Source: Leptospira wolffii serovar Khorat str. Khorat-H2 (GTDB lineage: Bacteria > Spirochaetota > Leptospiria > Leptospirales > Leptospiraceae). From it: 64,000 nucleotides of DNA. Below, in pieces: positions 34,762 to 43,990 of this stretch (within the stretch, counting starts at the first letter, position 1; every line of letters starts with the position of its first letter). The stretch covers positions 496,001-560,000 of the forward strand of contig NZ_AKWX02000007.1 in the NCBI RefSeq assembly GCF_000306115.2. The letters are read 5' to 3'. The position numbers were made by a program, and so were the translations under genes. Below the pieces are notes generated by a model. The model was not told the origin of the DNA and did no database searches. It saw nothing but the letters and a program-made list of their open reading frames with translations.

Positions 34762-36465
34762 TCAGCCCAATAATTCGCGGATCTGCATTCCTTGCCGGTT
34801 TACGAAATCCGGCAAGCGCTTACGGATTCCCAGGAAAAATAGGTAATAGATCTTTCTGAATAGGGAAGAGAAAAGAATTCTATCCAGGATCCTATATTCT
34901 TTTTTCTTTCTTACGAACATTTTAAGAATGAGACCTACCGCAAACGAAGGTTTCCCCTTGGGGGGAGCGAATTGGAAACGGAAAGTATTCGGATACTTCT
35001 TATGGTAACGCTTCGTAAGTCTCTTCGTTTCCGAAAATAGAATTGGATTATGCTTATACAAGAGCTTTCTCGCATTCAATAAGAGTTGGAACGTATCCTC
35101 TTGAAACCGAGCGTCGTAAGGTAATTTCAATTTCTTAGAAATCCGTTTCATTTTCTTTAAAAGGGGGAAAGATTCCTCTGCGAGACGAACGGATTCGGAA
35201 GGAGACGCGTTCCAAAAGGAATAAAGCCTTCGGAAAGGATCGGAGACGGTTATCTTATCCCAGGTAGCGTGGAGTAGGGTGGGAATCCTTACTCGGTGGA
35301 TATAAAGAGTCCGTATAGAAAACCCGGGATCGTATAGAATATTCTCTATCACTCGATCCGAATACTTGAGAAAGAGAAGGAAGGCCGCAAGATTCTTCTT
35401 GCCGTAAAAATCCTTTACGCAATCTTCCAGAGTCTTTTTTGGATTTTGGAAAAGTTTCAAAGAAACGAATGCGTTCAATTCGTTCCAGTAGGAGGATCTT
35501 TTTAAAAACGTAATATTTTTAAACGAGGACCATCCGCCGGTTTGGGTCCACACGCTGATGCCCGCTAAATTCGCCTTGGGAAGTAATACGTCCCTATAGG
35601 ATTGGTAAAGCCAACCTACGAAGCTGGGGTATTCTCCGAAACCTTCGTATTCCCTTCTTGCCTGTAATTCCAAAAGTTTAGGACGATCGTCTTCGAAGAA
35701 CAACGGATTCAAGGAGAGATAACGGAAAAAATCCCCCTCTCCGTATTTCATGGAAACGACCAGGGAATTACTTTCGATCCCCCGGAAAACTTTACGATAG
35801 GTATCTTGATTCCAGATCAGATCTCCTATTTCGTAAGCGCCCAATGTCCAGGTGCGGAAGATCAGGGTTTTATTATGCTTCTCGAATATGGGAAGAATTT
35901 TACCTAAAAGTCTATTTGCCTGTTCCGGTTTTTTAAGAAAAAGTTTGCTCTTAAAATCGCCGGTTACGTCGACTCCGTCCGATTCTCCTATTCTAAGAAT
36001 CAAGCCGGATATCTCGGGAAATTCTCGGAATATATCCTCCAATGCGAATTGAAAGAGCTCCCATGCCTTTTCTTCGTCGTTTCCAATCTCCCGGAACACC
36101 TCTTCGGAGCCTGAGAAAAAGTCGGAGGTGAGAAAAACTTGCAAACCTCTTTGCCTTGCGATTTTAAAAAGCTTCTTATATTTCTTGCGATAAGATCGGA
36201 TTTTCTTATTCAGAATTTCGGGATAAAAGGGATAATTCGCCAAATAGCAGAATTCGTCCAGACTCACTGCATTGAATCCGATTTTAGAAATTCGTTTCGT
36301 ATAGGAGGAAAAGGATTCCCTTACTCTTTTATGTTTCTTCTTGGAGGGGAGGGATGATTTTTCCAAATGAGAAAGAGGCGCCTTGGACCAATTATGAGAA
36401 GAACGATCGGATTCTAGAAAGAAGGGCGCCGAACCGTCCGCAATGCTTAGGAAATTCCTCTTCAT
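34762..36465 (-). CDS. GH67/alpha-glucuronidase-like TIM-barrel protein
   Basis: 567 residues with no signal peptide. The middle of the chain has TIM-barrel strands and a segment (LLELQARREYEGFGEYPSF) that resembles the conserved E-Q-EY-G region of family 67 alpha-glucuronidases, preceded by SNSLVVSMKYGEGDF and a SGLILRIGESDGVD strand. Family-67 members remove glucuronic acid from xylo-oligosaccharides, but the rest of this protein is very basic (many Lys and Arg) and divergent. Substrate and activity are uncertain. It starts only four bases after the stop of the EamA gene, so the two form an operon. Confidence 0.65.
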   Translation of the reverse strand: MKRNFLSIADGSAPFFLESDRSSHNWSKAPLSHLEKSSLPSKKKHKRVRESFSSYTKRISKIGFNAVSLDEFCYLANYPFYPEILNKKIRSYRKKYKKLFKIARQRGLQVFLTSDFFSGSEEVFREIGNDEEKAWELFQFALEDIFREFPEISGLILRIGESDGVDVTGDFKSKLFLKKPEQANRLLGKILPIFEKHNKTLIFRTWTLGAYEIGDLIWNQDTYRKVFRGIESNSLVVSMKYGEGDFFRYLSLNPLFFEDDRPKLLELQARREYEGFGEYPSFVGWLYQSYRDVLLPKANLAGISVWTQTGGWSSFKNITFLKRSSYWNELNAFVSLKLFQNPKKTLEDCVKDFYGKKNLAAFLLFLKYSDRVIENILYDPGFSIRTLYIHRVRIPTLLHATWDKITVSDPFRRLYSFWNASPSESVRLAEESFPLLKKMKRISKKLKLPYDARFQEDTFQLLLNARKLLYKHNPILFSETKRLTKRYHKKYPNTFRFQFAPPKGKPSFAVGLILKMFVRKKKEYRILDRILFSSLFRKIYYLFFLGIRKRLPDFVNRQGMQIRELLG

Positions 36466-36469
36466 GTCA

Positions 36470-37336
36470 TTATTCCGTTTTCTTTCTATATCTTAAGGAT
36501 TCCACGAAAGCAGCGAATAGTATGCAGGCTCCTCCGATGAATTCTTCCTTTCTGGGAACTTCGCCTAATATCAACCAGGCGAGTAGAGCCGAGTAAACCG
36601 GCTGAACCGTAGAAAGTAGGCCTGCGGTCTTTACTTTCATCTTGAAGACGGCTCGTATATAGAAAGTATGTCCCACCGCTGTGAAGAATACTCCTAAAAG
36701 AACGACGAGTCCCCAGTCCCTTTGGCTTCGGAATAAATTCTCGAAGAGTAGAACGGGGCTTAAGACGATGCAGGTAACGAGAGTTTGGTGGAACATCACC
36801 TGAGTGGAACCTCTTCCCGATAGATACTTCTTGGTGAAAAGGTTCCGAAATGCCATCGTGAAAGAGGATACGAGTCCGAGTACTACTCCGAGTAGATATT
36901 TATTCTCTAAATCGAAATCCGGAACGAGTAACCACATTCCGAAGAATACGAAACCCGCCATACCCAGATCCAAAATGCGGATCCTAGAAGGAAAGAAAAC
37001 GGGCTCTAACAGAACTGTCCAAACCGGATGAGTGAATAGCGTAAGAACGGCTATCGCAACCGTGGATACTTGGGCGGAAGCGAAAAAACTTACCCAGTGG
37101 ACCGCCAGAAGAACCCCCATGGAAAATGAGATGAGATTCTCTTTGGGAGTGGGAAAGAAGAAGGGACGCTTCCGGAAAAATAGCGCAGCGCCTAGAATGA
37201 TGAAAGCGAATAGGGTTCTGCCCCAAGTGATGAGAGAAGGAGAATAGGCCAGAAGCTGGGCGAATAGAACGTTACCGCTGATTAGAATCTGGGAGAATTG
37301 GAACTCCAGATAGGTGCGAAGGCGATTTTCCTGCAT
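36470..37336 (-). CDS. EamA/DMT-family membrane transporter
   Basis: 288 residues with ten predicted membrane helices in two repeats, the standard layout of drug/metabolite transporters. Typical phrases are ALIAWLILGEVPRKEEFIGG near the end and the corresponding first-repeat region SFFASAQVSTVAIAVLTLFTHPVW. The substrate cannot be read. It is the first gene of a pair with the GH67-like protein, which hints at export or uptake of a sugar-related compound, but this is speculative. Confidence 0.9.
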   Translation of the reverse strand: MQENRLRTYLEFQFSQILISGNVLFAQLLAYSPSLITWGRTLFAFIILGAALFFRKRPFFFPTPKENLISFSMGVLLAVHWVSFFASAQVSTVAIAVLTLFTHPVWTVLLEPVFFPSRIRILDLGMAGFVFFGMWLLVPDFDLENKYLLGVVLGLVSSFTMAFRNLFTKKYLSGRGSTQVMFHQTLVTCIVLSPVLLFENLFRSQRDWGLVVLLGVFFTAVGHTFYIRAVFKMKVKTAGLLSTVQPVYSALLAWLILGEVPRKEEFIGGACILFAAFVESLRYRKKTE

Positions 37337-37434
37337 CGGACAGGACCAATCTTTTACTTTTCCATCTTAAGAAAAGGAATTCACGGCTCGGAAAGCAGGT
37401 TTTCTAGGATTTGTAATATAGGAAATCAGGAAAG

Positions 37435-37469
37435 AATTCGGTCCGAAGTATGAATCTTCGGACCGAATT
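37435..37469 (-). terminator. Strong hairpin terminator after the desaturase gene
   Basis: A perfect 14-bp stem, AATTCGGTCCGAAG / CTTCGGACCGAATT, with a 7-base loop begins six bases beyond the desaturase stop. On the minus strand the tail is TCTTTCC, only partly T-rich, but the stem is the strongest in this part of the window. Confidence 0.8.
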
Positions 37470-37474
37470 GGAGA

Positions 37475-38539
37475 TTAAGCTGCCGTCGCCAAAGCATTTC
37501 CTATGCGATTGGCGCGGAAGATGCTACCGAAATCGTTGAATCGTATCCCGTAACGCTTCATTGCGGGATGTACGAAGGGCGCCACGGCTTGCCTGAGATA
37601 GAAGGGTTGGTTTACTACGAAATGGTGGATTCCGTGGGTGCTTCCGAAATTGAAGCAGAATAGGTGCAGGGGGAAAAGGAACCAGCGGTTCAATACCTGG
37701 GTTTGGTCGTGGATACCTTTCACATCCCCGTAATAATGCATATTGGAGGAGACGATTTGGATGCTTGTCTGGCGGATCCAGTTCGGAATCGTATATACGA
37801 CCGCCGCTATATTTAAGAAATTTCGAATGGTATCCAACCACGCGGGAATCTCCACGGGTTTTCCCAAGAGTTCGTTTCCGATATAAAACGCGTTCAGGAA
37901 AAGGAAATTGTACCATAGATGGTAGTAGATCACAAGATACGGCCAACTGGAGCGAACGATCTCGCCTCTATCGAATTTGGGGGCCTCTTTTCTAAGCTTG
38001 TGAGCCTGGAATAGGAAGGACATATTTCCGTCCATCATCGTCAAGAGTCTCTTGAATCCGAAATTCATTCCGTTTCCGATCAGACGCTCCTCGATATCCT
38101 CTTTATGACCCGATACCTTATGGTGAAGAGTATGGATCATTCTTCTGTACCAAGGACTCACGGTGTTGCCACGGAAGATCCAAACCGTCCAGAACATGAA
38201 ATTCTGCAACTTCAGATTATCCTTATAGTATAAATTATGAATTAAGTCATGCTCCACTTCATGAAGAATGGAGGCGAGGACTCCGTTCGCAACGATGCAG
38301 ACCCATGCCGGTATCAGGCCTGCGATGTACAAACTTCCGAATAGGATCATTCCTGCCGCGGAACCTAAGGTGATTCCCAGACCGATCGCATCCTGGTGGC
38401 GTAAGAATCCGAATTTTTTCCGGAGCTTCTTGTCCCGGAACCGGATCCATTTCATGATCCGTTTGCTTTTCTCCCGATCGGAGAGTTTGTTATAGAGTTT
38501 GGTTGGAACCATGGGAGTCTTTTCTGCGACTGCGATCAT
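37475..38539 (-). CDS. Membrane fatty acid desaturase
   Basis: 354 residues. Three histidine boxes for the di-iron centre are visible: HEVEHDLIH (93-101), HTLHH (136-140) and HGIHH around 304-308. Hydrophobic pairs of helices lie between them at about 50-92 and 200-260. Such integral desaturases, or related hydroxylases, use oxygen and electrons from a ferredoxin or cytochrome to act on acyl chains; substrate and position are not shown. The start MIAVAEKTPM is preceded by AACGGAGGAAACC, a good ribosome site. Monocistronic with a strong terminator. Confidence 0.92.
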   Translation of the reverse strand: MIAVAEKTPMVPTKLYNKLSDREKSKRIMKWIRFRDKKLRKKFGFLRHQDAIGLGITLGSAAGMILFGSLYIAGLIPAWVCIVANGVLASILHEVEHDLIHNLYYKDNLKLQNFMFWTVWIFRGNTVSPWYRRMIHTLHHKVSGHKEDIEERLIGNGMNFGFKRLLTMMDGNMSFLFQAHKLRKEAPKFDRGEIVRSSWPYLVIYYHLWYNFLFLNAFYIGNELLGKPVEIPAWLDTIRNFLNIAAVVYTIPNWIRQTSIQIVSSNMHYYGDVKGIHDQTQVLNRWFLFPLHLFCFNFGSTHGIHHFVVNQPFYLRQAVAPFVHPAMKRYGIRFNDFGSIFRANRIGNALATAA

Positions 38540-38684
38540 CGGTTTCCTCCGTTTTCGTTTTCGGTTGTCCTTATCTTACGGCCGATTTTGAAAAGAGTCG
38601 TCCGAATTGATCGAATGATACCGGGGAATTCGTCCCATTCTATAAATTCGAACCAAATACGGCCTCGGTTTTGTAGGAAGATTT

Positions 38685-39833
38685 CTAATTCGCAGCGCCT
38701 CTGAATTCGGACGGCGTCTTTCCGGTATGTTTCTGGAAGGCGCGATGGAAGGAGGACTTGGTTCCGAAACCCACGGAAAAGGCGATGTCCAGAGTGGACC
38801 GATCCGGTTCCTTCTTCAATAATTCGCAGGCTTCCTGGATCCTATAATCGTTCACGAATGCGGAAAAATTCTTACCTAATTCCTGGTTGATGAGTTCCGA
38901 CACCTGGTGGGTGGATAATGCGAGTTCGTCGGCCAAATCCGCGAGACTGAGTTTTTCGTCCCTATACAATCTATCTCTCTCCATCAATTGTTTCAGATTC
39001 TCTTGCAGCGCGTTTCGGTTCACTCCGGAGAGAAGAGAGCGGGCGTATTTTTGCCGGGTCGCCTCAACTACTTCCTGCAATGTCTGGAAGAATGCCGGCC
39101 TTTTGTGGCCGATCAGATAGGCGAGAGAAAGACTGAATCCCATGGTGGCAGAACATGCGAGTAGAAGAATCTTGGATTTCAGAATAACATAGGCCGCTCC
39201 TAAGGCCAGATTTCCAAATGTGGAGAATACGATGAAAAGCAGGATTCTTGCCGTCCATTCCGACCTTAAGACTTCCCAATAGAAAAGGTCCCGGCTTCTT
39301 TGGAGGATCCAGGCCATATAGAATACTAAGACCGCCAAGGGGAGCCCCAATAGTATTTCTCCCGCATGGATTCCCCTTTGGGATAGGAATGTGGAGATCT
39401 CTTGTTTCATCCAATCTTCGGGGAGAAGGACGGCTACCGCCCCGTAGAGAATCCAAATGGTTCCCAATAGAAAAAGATGTGTGTTCTCCAGGCCGAATAG
39501 GGAAGAATTCTCGGAATCCCGATCTATACTGGCCTTATATACCCCGAAAAGAATCGGCCCCGTGGAACCTATGAGAGGAAATACCAATAGGGAAAGCCTT
39601 GGAAAATCCAAGAATAATCCGGAGGCCAAAAGAAGAATAGAGGCCTGCAATGTCCCCATAAGGAAGAAAAGAAGGGCCAGTAGCCGATTCAATGAGGTCT
39701 TGTTTTCCAGAGCAAGCTGGCCTAGGGACATGAGAATTCCAAGGCAGGCGCCGAATTGGGTGATTCCCCAGAGGAGAATATAGAAAGGGGTAGCGCCTTG
39801 AGAATTTTGGCTCCATTCTCCTATTTCCGGCAT
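38685..39833 (-). CDS. AraC-family regulator with N-terminal membrane domain
   Basis: 382 residues. The first 230 or so residues contain seven predicted membrane helices (WGITQFGACLGILMSLG, ALLFFLMGTLQASILLL and so on). After a short linker the C-terminal AraC domain is complete: LADLADELALSTHQVSELIN and STLDIAFSVGFGTKSSFHRAFQKHTGKTP. Membrane-embedded AraC regulators of this design are common in Leptospira and presumably sense a membrane-soluble or extracellular cue. The gene is separated from the desaturase by 145 bases, and its targets are unknown. Confidence 0.93.
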   Translation of the reverse strand: MPEIGEWSQNSQGATPFYILLWGITQFGACLGILMSLGQLALENKTSLNRLLALLFFLMGTLQASILLLASGLFLDFPRLSLLVFPLIGSTGPILFGVYKASIDRDSENSSLFGLENTHLFLLGTIWILYGAVAVLLPEDWMKQEISTFLSQRGIHAGEILLGLPLAVLVFYMAWILQRSRDLFYWEVLRSEWTARILLFIVFSTFGNLALGAAYVILKSKILLLACSATMGFSLSLAYLIGHKRPAFFQTLQEVVEATRQKYARSLLSGVNRNALQENLKQLMERDRLYRDEKLSLADLADELALSTHQVSELINQELGKNFSAFVNDYRIQEACELLKKEPDRSTLDIAFSVGFGTKSSFHRAFQKHTGKTPSEFRGAAN

Positions 39834-40280
39834 GGCAGGGAGAATCCAGGGCTATCTTCCATCTGTCAACACTTACCTCTGCGGAAATGGAAGGGTAGGA
39901 GTGACTACAATCCGGAAAAGCAAACGAGTTTTCCTAGAGCAGAAGGGGCTGCCTTTTTGTATAACAATTGTTCTGTAATGGAGAAATCTTTTACTTTCCT
40001 ATTTTACACCCGGGTTTATTCTCGGTGGCCTTCTGTCGATCCGCAATCTGGCAGAGATTACAGTCCGAAAAGATAGATTGAGACTCCGAGGCCGGAGTTG
40101 AGATAATTGAATAACAAGTGTTATTAAAAAAAATCGGTTTCGGTGAGTGGACACTTTTTCTAACCCCCTACTTATTTTTTTCAGAAACTCTGCCAAATAT
40201 AAGGCTGATATAAGAATACTTTATGTAGCGACCGCTATGCTGGCTACACTCGGAAGTTTTCGAGTGGGAAAAGCCTAAAA
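39834..40280. promoter_or_regulatory. Long leader before the giant lipoprotein pair
   Basis: About 450 bases with no supported gene. It contains a 6-bp hairpin (ACTCCG AGGC CGGAGT, 40083-40098), an inverted repeat AATAACA-AG-TGTTATT (40110-40125) followed by A8, and AACAATTGTT near 39962. These are candidate operators or promoter elements for the lipoprotein genes downstream or for the divergent AraC gene. Confidence 0.4.
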
Positions 40281-43200
40281 ATGAAAACGATGCGATTTAT
40301 GATCCTTTTTGTCGTTTGCTTGGGAATTGCCTGCCAAGCGAAAGATGAAAAACCGACTGCCGACGGATTCTACGATAATATAGAATACAGCGGAATTCGG
40401 TTATTCAATATATTCGATAGTTATCCTTCCATTAAGGCCGGATTCCAAAGCCTCGATCCCATTCCTTTCAACGAAAGACTCGAAAGTTCCATGACGATTC
40501 CCTACAGAGAGGACATCGTAGGCTTCCTTAGGGCTTCCGGAGATCTTTTACTCAAGCCGGAAGCGCATGTGAGAGATTCTCTCCGAAGATTACATACCCT
40601 TCTGGATCGGATCGATAACGCTCCCAATTCCGCTTTCGACACGCTGCAACCTTGGCTGGAAAGTTTAAGAATTTATAATAAACCCGTATTAAGAAATCTT
40701 TCCCCTCTTTCCCAGAGCGCTCTTAGTTACATGTATTCCAAATATTCGAAGGATACCATGCAGACCAAGTTCGAGGAGCTCTCGAGTATCCTAAAGGATC
40801 CGGAGATCCGGATCCTTTTCGTGGAATTGGAAGACGTATTGGATAAAATTGCGAATCAGAATGCGAACGCCAAAGCCGCTTTGAACGGTCTCTTGCAAGG
40901 GATGGTGGATCCTTCTTTGATTTCGGATAGAGTCATGAAACAGAAACTCATCCAGATCATTTCCTCTCTGGGACATTCTTTCCGCCAAAGAGCGGGCTAT
41001 AGCGACGCCAAATCCTCGGAAACCGTTCTAAAGAATCTTGTGGTAAATCTGGAAAAATTCTACACCGCGGGAGGAGAATATTATTCGGACAATAATTTCG
41101 CAGTGTATCGCGACGCTACCTATCCTAGCGAATTCGCCGCTATCCTGAGCGAAAGCTTCCGTTACCTTCGCCCCATGTTGGGCAGAGGCGGGAACTTTAC
41201 CGCGGATCCGAACGTTATCCTTTCTTTAAAGCTGGCTCAGAATTTCGCCAATTTGGATTTTTCCACCGGTGTGACAGGAGTGGACGCTTCTCTCCGAGAA
41301 TTGATCCGTATGGACGCCATGGGAAGGGACCGGGTAACCGACGTGGATAGCAATCCTATCACGGCGCTCGAATCCTTGATGTTCATTCTTACTCTATCCG
41401 ATAACTACGGTTTCCGTTGGGAAGCGCCTACGAATAACAGCATCCAATCTTTGGAATCCGATGCGAACGGAGGCCCCATGAGCGGCGGAATTTTAACCGT
41501 AGGGGACAGTATTTATTCTTTAGGATCCAAGATGACCACCGATTTCGGTGTGAAAGCGTTCATGACCCAGAGTTCTTCGGGAGCGGCGGTATTTAAGAAT
41601 GGGGACCCGAATACTCCTACCTCGTTGCAGATCGACGTAAATACTCCCACTCTTGCTCTTTTAGAATCGCCGGATCCTAGTATCGTTCCGAGTGTGAACG
41701 ACCCTGTTTATACCAAGACCATTCCTTTTATCATGAAGCTAGTTCGCAACGTGACTCTTTCCGGAGGGGGACCCTATTATAATAAGAATCGCAGGGATAG
41801 CTCCGGAGCGATCTACACGATCGACGGAAAACTTTATAAGGATTCCGACGGAAACGATCTCATCTATAAGCCAAGTTGGAACACTTCCGAATACAGGATT
41901 AAGGTTTCCAATACGGTTAGCGGAGCTTGCACTAGTTCTAGCCTTTGCAGATGGGTGGGGCCGGGTGGAATGGAAACCACTGCAAATTATGCGAACAATT
42001 CCTTCACCCAAGTTCCCACGGGCACGAACGAGTCCGGGACGAAAGGATGGAGCATTCCCGTTTGGGAAATCGTTAAGGACGATGCGGGAGAAAGAGCCTT
42101 AAATACGGACGAGGAAGTCATCTATAAGAATTTCCAATGGCTTCTCCATGAAAAGAGAATGGTGGCGGTCATTCCTTTAAGAGCTTCTTTGGGAAGCGGC
42201 GTTCCTTATAAGATGGCGGCTTACGTCACTCTGATCGCAAACGGTCTGACCGGATTGATGAGCGCTGCTCCCATTCTACAAGACGGAACCAATTGCGGCG
42301 ATAGAATCAACGGAATCTGGAGAATCAAGAACGCTCTTTTGAAGCCGGGTTGCGCCTCTGCGACCCAACCGAATTTTAGACAACCCGGTGTCAGAATCGA
42401 ACAGCAGAATTATTCCGATATTCCCGGAGATAGCATGTTCCTTTTGGAGGCATGGGATTACGGAACGAGCGGTAACGGTCCCTTGACTTTCAATAGTTTG
42501 GGCGACGGTTCCGTTTATGCGATCTTCTATCCGGGTTCCAGCGTTTCCAGTTACGGAGTGATTCCTCCGGCTATCGCATCCAATTTCGGAGTCATGGAGC
42601 GCTTATCGTTTCTCACTTCGGATAAGGTTCTTCCTTCGGGAGCGAATACTTCGTACGGAAAATCCGTGGACGAGGTTTGGGAAAAGAGAAACAAACTTCT
42701 TCCTTTGATCGTTACGCTGGCTCAGACCCTGGACGATCAAGCGGATCCTGTGAATAATAAGAATCCTTTCCAGATTCTTACCGGTTTAAGTGCGGCCTTG
42801 AGTAGGCCACTTCTCGCCAAGATCCAAGACGGAGAAGAGAATTCCGGAAACAGAACGATCACCGTTATGCGTATGGTCGGCATCAAAGGGACTAGTCCGA
42901 GTGATCCGGCCCAAATGGACAACCTGACCATGATTCGTAGTACTAAATCCGATCCGGAAGATTACGGTTTCCGTTACCAAGATCCTCTTTCCGCAAAGCC
43001 GGTTCGGTCTCCGCTTTCCATTCTCTCTGAAAACGAGAGAAGATACCAGGACGGACTTTTGAACCTGATGTCCCGCACGGATCTACTTTCCACTTTCGTT
43101 ACCATGCTCGCGGAGATGGGAAAACCGGAAAGAGCGAGCGGAGCTCTTCTTACCTTCCAATCCTTGGCGGATCTTTTGGGAGAAGTGAAGTTGGCGAACG

Positions 43201-43886
43201 AGAGTCCCGCCGCGAATCAATTCAATCTGGAAGGATATCTGGGAGAAGTCAGAGATATGCTGGCCGCTTTTCCGGACGCTAGACCATCCAATATTTACGA
43301 TCCGGATTGGGATCGTCTGGGAGTCTGGGCGGTTCGTATGAGGGATTATTTCGATCCCGAATCCATATACAGCCTGATTCCTATGATCGATTTCTCTCTC
43401 GATATGATCATAGATAACGTTCCCACACAGGCTCAATTGGCGGCAGTCGTGGATCTTATCGGTGGCCTGGTAAGGGACTCCGGAGGCAATCGGGATTACT
43501 TAATTACGAATTTATTAAGTGTGGACGCTGCGGACCTGGCTAAGGTCTCGGCTCCTTACGGTAGAAGCACCGTAGGGGTTCTTATGGGCATCGTGAAGAA
43601 CGGAGAATTCTTCTCCTATCTGGAAGCAGACATGAGATCTCCTTATTCCATCCGAGCGATCTTCAACGATACTAAGAAGTTGCTCGTATCCGATATGATT
43701 CAAACAGATAGAAAAGACAATTCTTCCCTAATCTATACCGCGGGTATTTTGATGGGGATTTTTGCGGATCTAACCGAGACAGGCAGAAAGCAATTCCCAG
43801 ACGGATTCGTTTTCTACGATAGATTCAATAAAGACGAAAGTTCCGAAACGTATTGGGACAGATTCGTTACGGTATTCACTCGGTGA
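40281..43886 (+). CDS. Giant lipoprotein of unknown function (1,201 aa)
   Basis: The signal MKTMRFMILFVVCLGIAC lipidates C18 by the loose spirochaetal lipobox rule. The mature protein has a helical N-terminal part (about 30-320), then mixed regions with glycine- and asparagine-rich loops (SGGGPYYNKNRRDSSG, CTSSSLCRW) and a helical C-terminal part. No enzyme motif or known domain was recognised. Only a few cysteines occur. It is followed after 104 bases by a second lipoprotein of similar size, and the two probably share a transcript that ends at the terminator at 47697. Likely an exported surface or periplasmic protein. Confidence 0.8.
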   Translation: MKTMRFMILFVVCLGIACQAKDEKPTADGFYDNIEYSGIRLFNIFDSYPSIKAGFQSLDPIPFNERLESSMTIPYREDIVGFLRASGDLLLKPEAHVRDSLRRLHTLLDRIDNAPNSAFDTLQPWLESLRIYNKPVLRNLSPLSQSALSYMYSKYSKDTMQTKFEELSSILKDPEIRILFVELEDVLDKIANQNANAKAALNGLLQGMVDPSLISDRVMKQKLIQIISSLGHSFRQRAGYSDAKSSETVLKNLVVNLEKFYTAGGEYYSDNNFAVYRDATYPSEFAAILSESFRYLRPMLGRGGNFTADPNVILSLKLAQNFANLDFSTGVTGVDASLRELIRMDAMGRDRVTDVDSNPITALESLMFILTLSDNYGFRWEAPTNNSIQSLESDANGGPMSGGILTVGDSIYSLGSKMTTDFGVKAFMTQSSSGAAVFKNGDPNTPTSLQIDVNTPTLALLESPDPSIVPSVNDPVYTKTIPFIMKLVRNVTLSGGGPYYNKNRRDSSGAIYTIDGKLYKDSDGNDLIYKPSWNTSEYRIKVSNTVSGACTSSSLCRWVGPGGMETTANYANNSFTQVPTGTNESGTKGWSIPVWEIVKDDAGERALNTDEEVIYKNFQWLLHEKRMVAVIPLRASLGSGVPYKMAAYVTLIANGLTGLMSAAPILQDGTNCGDRINGIWRIKNALLKPGCASATQPNFRQPGVRIEQQNYSDIPGDSMFLLEAWDYGTSGNGPLTFNSLGDGSVYAIFYPGSSVSSYGVIPPAIASNFGVMERLSFLTSDKVLPSGANTSYGKSVDEVWEKRNKLLPLIVTLAQTLDDQADPVNNKNPFQILTGLSAALSRPLLAKIQDGEENSGNRTITVMRMVGIKGTSPSDPAQMDNLTMIRSTKSDPEDYGFRYQDPLSAKPVRSPLSILSENERRYQDGLLNLMSRTDLLSTFVTMLAEMGKPERASGALLTFQSLADLLGEVKLANESPAANQFNLEGYLGEVRDMLAAFPDARPSNIYDPDWDRLGVWAVRMRDYFDPESIYSLIPMIDFSLDMIIDNVPTQAQLAAVVDLIGGLVRDSGGNRDYLITNLLSVDAADLAKVSAPYGRSTVGVLMGIVKNGEFFSYLEADMRSPYSIRAIFNDTKKLLVSDMIQTDRKDNSSLIYTAGILMGIFADLTETGRKQFPDGFVFYDRFNKDESSETYWDRFVTVFTR

Positions 43887-43990
43887 GAATAATGAAGAGA
43901 AGTGTTGAGGAAGAGAGAAGGCGAGGGTTTGTTATGAACCGAATCAATAGAAAAAGCGCGTTTCAGGGAATTGAAATAGAGGGGATCTCG